From Bacteroidales bacterium UBA3543 (GTDB lineage: Bacteria > Bacteroidota > Bacteroidia > Bacteroidales > UBA932): a stretch of DNA of 5,057 bases. Positions 1-5,057 of the stretch are shown in pieces (position 1 is the first letter of the stretch; every line of letters begins with the position of its first letter). A program made the translations under genes and the position numbers. Location: the NCBI GenBank assembly GCA_002376715.1, contig DFOK01000030.1, positions 1 through 5,057 on the forward strand, given 5' to 3'. The notes below the pieces were generated by a model. It did no database searches. It was not told where the DNA came from and saw only the letters and a list, made by a program, of their open reading frames with translations.

Positions 1-9
1 TATTTAAAG

Positions 10-1146
10 ATGTCAATAAAACGAAGAGTATCCTTGTTTTTTGTTCTTATTAGTTTTTGTGCGTCAGGACAAGATCTGTCCGGCACATACTACAGTGAAT
101 TCGGAACAAAAATAGAAATAACAGGACATGAGTTGACTTATATGGAGCCTCATTTTTCCACCTCTGTCCGGTCCAATGACACCTTGGCAAAATGTACGTT
201 CGAGCGAATTGATGCTGATTTTATAAAAATCAACTCAACTTCACCGGACATTATTGCCCTCAAAGGATTAAATGTAACACAGCATTCGGATAGCACTGTC
301 ATTGACAGTATAAAATTATCCTTTTCAATTCCATATCAAAGGTGGAATCTTAAAATACAGATACACACCGATACTTTCAAAACCTTTGATTTTGTCTATT
401 CCCAAGGGAGCAGAGATGTGATGTTACCCAATAATGTCAGATCAATAACATTTTATATTGCTCCCGAACATATTATACCACATACTGCAGATGGGCTGTT
501 TTATGGTGTTATTGGATTTGACCCACTCCAGGAGTTTGAAATAAAAGAGAATACCAATAGAGTTTTGATAGAAATCCCTGCCCTCGATGATTCTTTTTTC
601 GAAAGATACTACATAAAAGATGAGTTTGCCAGGATATCGAATGACTCCATTATTTGGAAAGGGGAAGTATTTGTAAAGGGTGCTGACGCTCCAAATCTGG
701 AGTTATTTCAACCCGAAGGAGAGGCAAGTAATCAGTTAAATGAAATGATAATTTCAAGTATCAATTCCTATATTACTTGGAAAAACAGTTTTGTAAAAGG
801 TGGAATCAGTTTGCATGATACTTGTCATTATTGGGTTTGTAAAGATGGCTTGCCTGCTGATTTTCCTTATGATAGTATGCAGAATGTTACTTTCTTGAGT
901 TTACATAATTGGAATGGGTTATCGAAATCGTTGAAAAAGGAATTAAAAACAGGAATAGATGTCTGTTTTGTGTGGTTACAATTAACAGAGAGGCAGTTGG
1001 TTATTAGCATTGGCGGTAGGATAGTTAAATTGATTAAGACTAATAATCTTGAAGTAAGTGTCGGCGATTGGTCTGTTTTTACTTATGAGTACTCTTGCGA
1101 AAAGCAAAAATGGATGCTTGTAAATACCGAATACGGCGGTATTTAA
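10..1146 (+). CDS. Exported protein of unknown function (378 aa)
   Basis: I do not recognise this protein. Seen: residues 1-20 form a signal peptide with basic residues at 4-6, a hydrophobic core 7-16 and an A-S-G site before Gln21, suggesting signal peptidase I cleavage. Cys17 is preceded by Phe, so it is a poor lipobox. Residues 21-80 are rich in alternating beta pattern (GTYYSEFGTKIEIT), and 98-223 look like more beta strands with aromatic residues. The C-terminal part (about 245-378) carries a C-x4-C pair at 272/277, Cys319 and Cys363, and ends in W-x-L-x5-YGGI. Inference: a periplasmic or surface beta-rich protein with a separate C-terminal domain, possibly with disulfides. The frame stays open upstream to the window edge, but the signal peptide fits this ATG. 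The next gene is another exported protein 71 nt downstream. That it is a real gene is likely; its role is unknown. Confidence 0.85.
   Translation: MSIKRRVSLFFVLISFCASGQDLSGTYYSEFGTKIEITGHELTYMEPHFSTSVRSNDTLAKCTFERIDADFIKINSTSPDIIALKGLNVTQHSDSTVIDSIKLSFSIPYQRWNLKIQIHTDTFKTFDFVYSQGSRDVMLPNNVRSITFYIAPEHIIPHTADGLFYGVIGFDPLQEFEIKENTNRVLIEIPALDDSFFERYYIKDEFARISNDSIIWKGEVFVKGADAPNLELFQPEGEASNQLNEMIISSINSYITWKNSFVKGGISLHDTCHYWVCKDGLPADFPYDSMQNVTFLSLHNWNGLSKSLKKELKTGIDVCFVWLQLTERQLVISIGGRIVKLIKTNNLEVSVGDWSVFTYEYSCEKQKWMLVNTEYGGI
1121..1145 (+). other. 9-bp hairpin overlapping the stop codon of the first gene
   Basis: TAAATACCG (1121-1129) and CGGTATTTA (1137-1145) are perfect inverted repeats with a 7-nt loop. 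The right arm contains the first two bases of the TAA stop at 1144-1146. No T-tract follows directly; the nearest is a run of five T at 1169-1173, so this is not a classical intrinsic terminator. It may protect the 3' end or be a by-product of the coding sequence for Asn-Thr-Glu-Tyr-Gly-Gly-Ile. Confidence 0.5.
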
Positions 1147-1168
1147 GACCTCGCGCTGACACTATGCC

Positions 1169-1198
1169 TTTTTAACGAGCAGCATAAACTTATATTTG
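1169..1198 (+). promoter_or_regulatory. Bacteroidota-type promoter of the lipoprotein gene
   Basis: TATATTTG at 1191-1198 matches the TAnnTTTG -7 box of the Bacteroidota primary sigma factor. A T-rich -33 candidate (TTTTT, 1169-1173) lies 17 nt upstream of the box; it lacks the G of the usual TTTG. Transcription would start about 1204, leaving a leader of roughly 13 nt with the purine-rich AAAGAGAA before the ATG. The lipoprotein can therefore be transcribed separately from the gene upstream. Confidence 0.6.
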
Positions 1199-1217
1199 AA
1201 AAAAGAGAACGACTAAA

Positions 1218-1733
1218 ATGAAAAATAGAATCCTCATAATCATTGTCGTATTTCTATCTACATTATTATTGAGCTGTAGTCCTCAATTTTGCCTGAAAAA
1301 GCGAACCGACAGGTTAATTGAAAAATGCCATAAGCACGCAGATACTGTTTATCTCTATTCTGCGGCTTTTAATGATTTTAATGTGGTGTGGTATCACAAA
1401 GACAATTTCATACACGGTTATAGGGTCCAACCATACAGTACCAGACGGTACGAACCCATTCAGGTAAGAAACAGGATTTTGGATGAGGATAGTCTTGACA
1501 AATACTTTGAGACTCTTCCTTTGAAAGATATCCCCTGTTTTGAAACTGTTTTAGATGGAGAATGGATTAAAGTTTACATTAAAAATAGAGAGCCTTTGTT
1601 CAGCAGTATTGATATAGAGTGTTTATTCAAGACCAGATATGAGCCAAACAGTTTTCCTTATGTGCTCAGGGAAGATTTTATAAAACTCGGCGTCCGAAAC
1701 CTTCCAATTTTGGAAAAAACGCATTCCGAATAA
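1218..1733 (+). CDS. Lipoprotein of unknown function (171 aa)
   Basis: I do not recognise the family. Seen: Lys2 and Arg4, a hydrophobic stretch 5-18 and the lipobox L-L-S-C with Cys20, so signal peptidase II processing and lipid anchoring are expected. Residues after the Cys are S-P-Q-F, not the acidic run that marks surface export in many Bacteroidota lipoproteins, so periplasmic orientation is somewhat more likely. The mature chain is rich in charged and aromatic residues and has four more cysteines (25, 37, 107, 135), which could form disulfides. No catalytic motif, repeat or further membrane segment is apparent. The gene has its own promoter and lies 71 nt after another exported protein on the same strand; they may act together in the envelope, but only proximity suggests this. 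The ATG is supported by the signal sequence and the promoter spacing. Confidence 0.85.
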   Translation: MKNRILIIIVVFLSTLLLSCSPQFCLKKRTDRLIEKCHKHADTVYLYSAAFNDFNVVWYHKDNFIHGYRVQPYSTRRYEPIQVRNRILDEDSLDKYFETLPLKDIPCFETVLDGEWIKVYIKNREPLFSSIDIECLFKTRYEPNSFPYVLREDFIKLGVRNLPILEKTHSE

Positions 1734-1772
1734 GTAAAAATAGCTTATAATAACGATTAAAAATCTCTTCGT

Positions 1773-1940
1773 CTATTGTTTGCGATCTTTCTTTTTGTTC
1801 TTAAAGTACATAGACAGTAAAAAGATAGCTTGAATCAAGAAGAGTGCACTGATAATGTACTTATTGGTTATTACATTGAATAGAACCAATACGAACGAAA
1901 TGACCAAGATGAGTTGTGAAGTGATAAATAAATATTTCAT
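1773..1940 (-). CDS. Small two-helix membrane protein (55 aa)
   Basis: This short frame starts with ATG at 1940-1938 and ends with TAG at 1775-1773. The product begins MKYLFITSQL, has a hydrophobic segment at about residues 4-24, a polar turn T-N-K at 25-27, a second hydrophobic segment at about 28-46, and a basic tail K-N-K-K-K-D-R-K-Q. That is the pattern of a two-pass inner-membrane protein with both ends in the cytoplasm by the positive-inside rule. It begins 3 nt after the ATPase stop codon, in the same frame, and no separate promoter or Shine-Dalgarno is visible, so it is probably translated from the ATPase transcript. I cannot name a family. The clear topology and tight spacing argue for a real gene; chance hydrophobic frames of this size do occur in AT-rich DNA. 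Confidence 0.62.
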   Translation of the reverse strand: MKYLFITSQLILVISFVLVLFNVITNKYIISALFLIQAIFLLSMYFKNKKKDRKQ

Positions 1941-1943
1941 ATG

Positions 1944-3113
1944 TTAATAATTTAATCCAAATGCCCAAAGCGGTATGACATTAAGATAACCAAACTCAAT
2001 ATCATCTTTTACGACAAACGATTTACCGTCTTTTTCTATCTGTTTTTGTTTTTTCTTTTTTCCGCCCACTTCAAACGTATATCCATTTACAATAAAATCG
2101 GCTTTTTTGCCCGAAATAACGTCATTTTTCACACGCATCTGATTGAAGAAAAATGTTTCTCTGATATTTCCCGTTTTAGATTTGTCGCCAACCAAGTTAA
2201 AAATGATGTTAGTATTGTCGAGATAGACTTTGTCGACTTTTCCCAATCCACGAATACCACCTGTTTCATCACGAAGTTGTGTTATAAGTCCGGCCTGTTC
2301 CATATATAAAAAATAGTCGTCCAACGAGTTTCTGCTCACACCAATCATTTCGGCAATTTTAGTGAAATTTGGCTTGAATGGAACACTTTCGGCAATGATG
2401 GCAAGTAGACGTTTTAACTTTCTTGCTGTTCCTACATTTAGGTTGGCATATTGCGGAATATCCGTTTCCAATGTCTGTACAATAACCTGCCCCAAACGTA
2501 TGCTCATCTCGTTTTCAATTCCGAAAGGATAATACCCGTATTTTAAATACTCCTTGAATAGTGGTAAAGGATGATCTATACCGGGAAGTTTTGCTTCATT
2601 GTTGATAATTTGTGTAAACGAAAAGACCGGTATATCGTAATTATGAAATAGTTTCAGATATTCACGAAAAGAAAGTCCTTGCAATTTATAAATAATGGCA
2701 CGACGACTCAAATCGGCAGAGCCTTTCAGTATATTCAATATGGAGGAACCGGTAAATACAATTTTCAACTTAGGATAGGAGTCGTAAATATTTTTTAATT
2801 CTTGAGACCAATCGGCGTATTTATGAATTTCATCGATAAACAGATATTCTCCCGCATTTTTATGAAACTCATCGGCCAAATCTATCAGCCTATGTTCGCT
2901 GAAATAGATATCGTCTGCCGAAACATATAATGTATTCTTTACGCTCAGATGTTCCTTTATCCGTTGTAAAATCATTGTGGTTTTACCAACGCCACGTCCA
3001 CCGATAATTCCAATCATACGACTTTCCCACGAAATTTCTTCATATAAATATCGTTTGAAATCTGTTGTCGTGTTGAGTAGAAGCGTTTCAAATTTCTGAT
3101 AAAAAGCTTTCAT
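1944..3113 (-). CDS. AAA ATPase with DUF4143-type C-terminal domain (389 aa)
   Basis: A P-loop ATPase of the AAA_14/DUF4143 group, common in Bacteroidota and of unknown physiological role. Numbering from the ATG at 3113: Walker A G-G-R-G-V-G-K-T at 38-45, Walker B L-F-I-D-E at 91-95 with D94/E95, a V-F-T-G-S-S sensor strand at 119-124, and S-R-R at 136-138 as in related ATPases. A winged-helix-like segment lies at about 247-283 (T-K-I-A-E-M-I-G-V-S-R-N-S). The C-terminal DUF4143 region ends with A-D-F (D339), E348 and K352 in F-E-V-G-G-K, resembling a PD-(D/E)xK nuclease core; family knowledge suggests that fold but activity is unproven. The frame extends upstream to a GTG at 3152, but the promoter's -7 box (3133-3140) lies inside that extension, so the ATG at 3113 is preferred. 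Length is normal and no motif is broken. A 55-aa membrane protein follows immediately. Confidence 0.92.
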   Translation of the reverse strand: MKAFYQKFETLLLNTTTDFKRYLYEEISWESRMIGIIGGRGVGKTTMILQRIKEHLSVKNTLYVSADDIYFSEHRLIDLADEFHKNAGEYLFIDEIHKYADWSQELKNIYDSYPKLKIVFTGSSILNILKGSADLSRRAIIYKLQGLSFREYLKLFHNYDIPVFSFTQIINNEAKLPGIDHPLPLFKEYLKYGYYPFGIENEMSIRLGQVIVQTLETDIPQYANLNVGTARKLKRLLAIIAESVPFKPNFTKIAEMIGVSRNSLDDYFLYMEQAGLITQLRDETGGIRGLGKVDKVYLDNTNIIFNLVGDKSKTGNIRETFFFNQMRVKNDVISGKKADFIVNGYTFEVGGKKKKQKQIEKDGKSFVVKDDIEFGYLNVIPLWAFGLNY

Positions 3114-3132
3114 CGTTGTATCTATTTTTTTG

Positions 3133-3162
3133 CAAATATATGCAAATCGCACAACAAAACAA
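3133..3162 (-). promoter_or_regulatory. Promoter of the ATPase gene
   Basis: Read on the minus strand, TATATTTG (3140-3133) matches the TAnnTTTG -7 box. A TTG (3162-3160) stands 19 nt upstream as a -33 candidate. The predicted start of transcription, about 3126, gives a leader of roughly 13 nt before the ATG at 3113. The -33 region lies within the large palindrome described separately, so binding there could control this promoter. Confidence 0.6.
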
Positions 3163-3202
3163 GCAATATTTTGAAAAATTGCTCAACGAGTTGTGCGTTT
3201 TG
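3143..3202. repeat. 60-nt imperfect palindrome at the ATPase promoter
   Basis: Outer arms CAAAtCGCACAAC (3143-3155) and GTTGTGCGtTTTG (3190-3202) pair at 12 of 13 positions. Inner arms AGCAAT (3162-3167) and ATTGCT (3178-3183) pair fully, with 6 unpaired bases on each side between the two sets of arms. All are centred on 3172/3173. The element starts 36 nt past the carrier's stop codon and covers the ATPase -33 region. It lacks a following T-tract on either strand, so it fits an operator or an mRNA 3'-end hairpin better than an intrinsic terminator. Confidence 0.6.
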
Positions 3203-3237
3203 GCGAAAGACCGCTTTTAACGCAGCTTAACCTGAAA

Positions 3238-4908
3238 CTACAAAAACATCAAAATCATAAGTTGTGCTGTGATGACGCGCAAAAACATAGTAAGCGGATA
3301 GACTGTGGCGTAGCTTACTGCGGGGACATCGTTACCGGCTATGGAATTTGCAAAAGCGAGGGCAGGAGGATCGGTCATGCTTCCCGAAATCATTCCCATA
3401 AGGACAAAATAGTTGATTTTATAAACTTTTCTCCCTATTGTTCCAATGATTAAGAGCGGTACAACGGTAATAATAACTCCGTAACCAATCCATTTATAGC
3501 CGCCACTCAAAATAGTCTCCACGAAACTTTCACCCGCACTTATTCCGACGCATGCCAGGAATATAGCTATTCCTATTTCGCGCAGCATCAGATTGGCACT
3601 CACGGTTGTATATGTGACGAGCTTATATTTCGGACCGAATATGCTGATGAGTATCGAAACAATGAGCGGACCGCCTGCCAACCCCAATTTCACGGGTTGA
3701 GGAATTCCGGGAATTGTGAAGGGAATGCTTCCCAACAGGACGCCGAGAGAGATGCCGATAAAGATGGAAATAAGATTAGGTTCTCTCAGTCGCTTCAGAG
3801 AGTTGCCGAGGAATTTTTCCACTTCTGCTATTGATGCTTCGGAACCGACAACTGTAACTCTATCGCCAATTTGCAGTTTCAATCTGGGTTCGGCAACTAA
3901 GTCCACACCTGCACGGTTTACACGTGTAACGTTGATGCCGTAGAGATTTCTAAGCCTCAATTGTCCTATGGATTTTCCGTTAATATCGGATTTGGTTATG
4001 GCAATTCGGCGGGAAACCAATTGAGAGTCGAGCTTGTTCCATTGCGCTCTATCCATATCTATACGTTGCCCGATTAGTGCTTCAATTTGATCTATATTTT
4101 GGAGATTTGAAACAATCAGTACTTTGTCGTTCTCTTCGAGGAGAGTGTCGTTTTTTGGCACAACAAGTTCACCGCTTTTTACATGTAGAACCCGGGAAAT
4201 GACAAATTCTTTTTCAATAAGCTTTTTTATTTCGTGAAGTGGTTTATCCACTATCGCGGGATTTTCCACAATGAGCGAAAACATATTAGCTTCAGTTAGT
4301 TTTGTTTCGCTTTGCGAATCCAAATCGGTTTTCTCTTTTTCAATAATTATTTTAAAAATATATCTGAATAGCACGAGGGTCAATATGATGCCCACTACCC
4401 CCAAAGGATAGGCAACCGCATAAGCAGTGGCAATCGTAGGGTCTGTTGCTCCGGTAATATCGGTAAAGGTCTGTTGTGCAGCACCCATTCCGGGAGTGTT
4501 GGTTACCGCTCCCGAAAGGATTCCCACCATTGTGGCAATGGGAGTATCCGTTATCAAGTGAATTATATAGGCGGTTATCACGCCTAAAAATACAACTCCC
4601 GTTGCGAGCAAATTGAGGGTAATTCCGCCCTTTTTGAAAGAGGAGAAAAAGCTTGGACCAACCTGCATTCCTATTGAATAGATAAAGAGAATAAGTCCGA
4701 ACTCTTTCATAAAATGGAGCACTTCCGGATGGATTTGCAAGCCGAAATGTCCGAGTAATATTCCGAAAAACAAGACCCATGTTGTCCCCAAAGAGATGCC
4801 GAAAATCTTTATTTTTCCCAGTAAAAGCCCGATGGCAATTACAACCGAAAGTAAGAGTATAGAGTGGGCAATCCCAGTCCCAGTAATTAATTCAGTTAGC
4901 CAGTTCAT
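3238..4908 (-). CDS. YidE/AspT-family membrane carrier with two RCK_C domains (556 aa)
   Basis: An inner-membrane carrier of the aspartate:alanine exchanger (AAE) superfamily, closest by motif to E. coli YidE, whose substrate is unknown. Order: membrane half 1 at about 1-190 with the signature S-G-A-V-T-N-T-P-G-M at 132-141 and A-Y-A-V-A-Y-P-L-G at 162-170; two RCK_C (TrkA_C) domains at about 209-280 and 296-369, each with the I-x-x-x-D-x-(V/L) or L-x-x-G-D-R-V type core; and membrane half 2 at about 378-556 with G-S-M-T-D-P-P-A-L-A-F-A-N at 509-521 and Y-A-T-V-Y-P-L-T-M-F-L-R at 533-544. The two halves are an internal duplication. E. coli YidE is about 553 aa, so this is full length. The cytoplasmic RCK_C domains probably sense a ligand. 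The ATG at 4908 starts just before the first helix. It is transcribed alone or with the ATPase downstream; a substrate cannot be read from the context. Confidence 0.94.
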   Translation of the reverse strand: MNWLTELITGTGIAHSILLLSVVIAIGLLLGKIKIFGISLGTTWVLFFGILLGHFGLQIHPEVLHFMKEFGLILFIYSIGMQVGPSFFSSFKKGGITLNLLATGVVFLGVITAYIIHLITDTPIATMVGILSGAVTNTPGMGAAQQTFTDITGATDPTIATAYAVAYPLGVVGIILTLVLFRYIFKIIIEKEKTDLDSQSETKLTEANMFSLIVENPAIVDKPLHEIKKLIEKEFVISRVLHVKSGELVVPKNDTLLEENDKVLIVSNLQNIDQIEALIGQRIDMDRAQWNKLDSQLVSRRIAITKSDINGKSIGQLRLRNLYGINVTRVNRAGVDLVAEPRLKLQIGDRVTVVGSEASIAEVEKFLGNSLKRLREPNLISIFIGISLGVLLGSIPFTIPGIPQPVKLGLAGGPLIVSILISIFGPKYKLVTYTTVSANLMLREIGIAIFLACVGISAGESFVETILSGGYKWIGYGVIITVVPLLIIGTIGRKVYKINYFVLMGMISGSMTDPPALAFANSIAGNDVPAVSYATVYPLTMFLRVITAQLMILMFL

Positions 4909-4951
4909 CGTTAGTTTTATGGTCTAATCATGTTTGACTTAAGAAAGCACA

Positions 4952-4983
4952 CAAATGTACTATTTCTTTTGTTGTTGCACAAA
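4952..4983 (-). promoter_or_regulatory. Promoter of the carrier gene
   Basis: On the minus strand TTTG (4983-4980) and TACATTTG (4959-4952) match the -33 and -7 elements of Bacteroidota promoters with a 20-nt spacer, close to consensus. Transcription should begin near 4946, leaving a leader of about 38 nt before the ATG at 4908. The -33 element shares bases with the T-tract of the upstream terminator. Confidence 0.7.
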
Positions 4984-5011
4984 AAACCCCGAAAGCCGTA
5001 AGCTTTCGGGG
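4981..5011 (-). terminator. Intrinsic terminator of a gene beyond the right edge
   Basis: CCCCGAAAGC (4987-4996) and GCTTTCGGGG (5002-5011) form a perfect 10-bp stem around a 5-nt loop. Read on the minus strand, the stem is followed by six T (4986-4981), the classical rho-independent form. It would end a minus-strand transcript coming from the right. On the plus strand there is no trailing T-tract, so it is one-directional. Confidence 0.88.
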
Positions 5012-5057
5012 TAGTGTCAATAGCAAAGGTTCCGTGAGTTTACTCCCACCTGAGCCT
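5012..5057. other. Right-edge segment with a possible RNA hairpin, unassigned
   Basis: AGGTTC (5027-5032) and GAGCCT (5052-5057) can pair on the plus strand, with one G-U pair. An inner GTG/CAC (5034-5036/5048-5050) and AG/CU stack around a TTTA loop, with small bulges. On the minus strand the G-U becomes a C-A mismatch, yet the adjacent terminator works on that strand. The piece may be the 3' part of a minus-strand RNA or untranslated region, or a tail of a CDS whose minus-frame stop TAA would be at 5042-5040. Too little sequence is present to decide. Confidence 0.25.

Noticed and set aside
2046..2309. Plus-strand open frame of 87 codons
   Set aside because: It is antisense to the conserved C-terminal half of the ATPase, and its residues mirror the Lys-rich and DUF4143 coding sequence.
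3133..3149. Direct repeat of TTTGCA beside the ATPase promoter
   Set aside because: Two short AT-rich copies, one of which overlaps the -7 box itself; expected by chance.
3143..3202. Palindrome as a mobile-element end or recombination site
   Set aside because: No transposase, target duplication or second copy is present in the window, and the neighbouring genes are intact.
3193..3453. Plus-strand open frame of 86 codons
   Set aside because: It starts in the palindrome and runs antisense through the conserved end of the carrier; it has no domain or start signal.
3716..3943. Plus-strand open frame of 75 codons
   Set aside because: It is antisense to the second RCK_C domain and following helix of the carrier.
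4352..4780. Minus-strand open frame of 142 codons
   Set aside because: It is a shifted frame inside the first membrane half of the carrier, rich in Arg, Asn and Cys with no membrane pattern; the carrier frame is clearly the coding one.
4968..4978. TTTTGTTGTTG near the carrier promoter, similar to TTTTGTTGTG at the ATPase promoter
   Set aside because: The shared string is low in complexity, lies in opposite orientation relative to the genes and lacks the paired arm, so a shared operator is not supported.

Overview
The window looks like chromosomal DNA from a member of the Bacteroidota, probably the order Bacteroidales. Three upstream regions carry the TAnnTTTG -7 box typical of the primary sigma factor of that phylum, starts mostly lack Shine-Dalgarno sequences, and the DNA is AT-rich. 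The protein families fit too: a DUF4143-type ATPase with an EVGGK motif and a YidE/AspT-family carrier. No tRNA, rRNA, CRISPR array or insertion sequence was seen.

Left part (1-1733, plus strand): two exported proteins of unknown function. The first (10-1146) has a signal peptidase I-type leader and a Cys-containing C-terminal region. The second (1218-1733) is a lipoprotein with its own promoter. A 9-bp hairpin covers the stop codon of the first gene. A 39-bp gap without a visible terminator separates the lipoprotein from the convergent minus-strand genes.

Middle (1773-3202, minus strand): an AAA ATPase of the DUF4143 type, best started at 3113, followed after one codon by a 55-residue two-helix membrane protein (1773-1940), probably on the same transcript. 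The ATPase promoter is overlapped by a 60-nt imperfect palindrome (3143-3202), the most striking non-coding structure here.

Right part (3238-5057, minus strand): a full-length YidE/AspT-type membrane carrier with two RCK_C domains between two membrane halves. It has a well-matched promoter whose -33 element abuts the T-tract of an intrinsic terminator (4981-5011). That terminator closes a minus-strand transcript from beyond the window. The last ~45 bases contain a possible RNA hairpin that cannot be assigned.

Nothing ties the three groups into one pathway. The carrier, the ATPase unit and the lipoprotein each have their own promoter and look like independent units. No clear new multi-gene system is visible; the best candidates for follow-up are the small membrane gene, the promoter palindrome and the two uncharacterised exported proteins.
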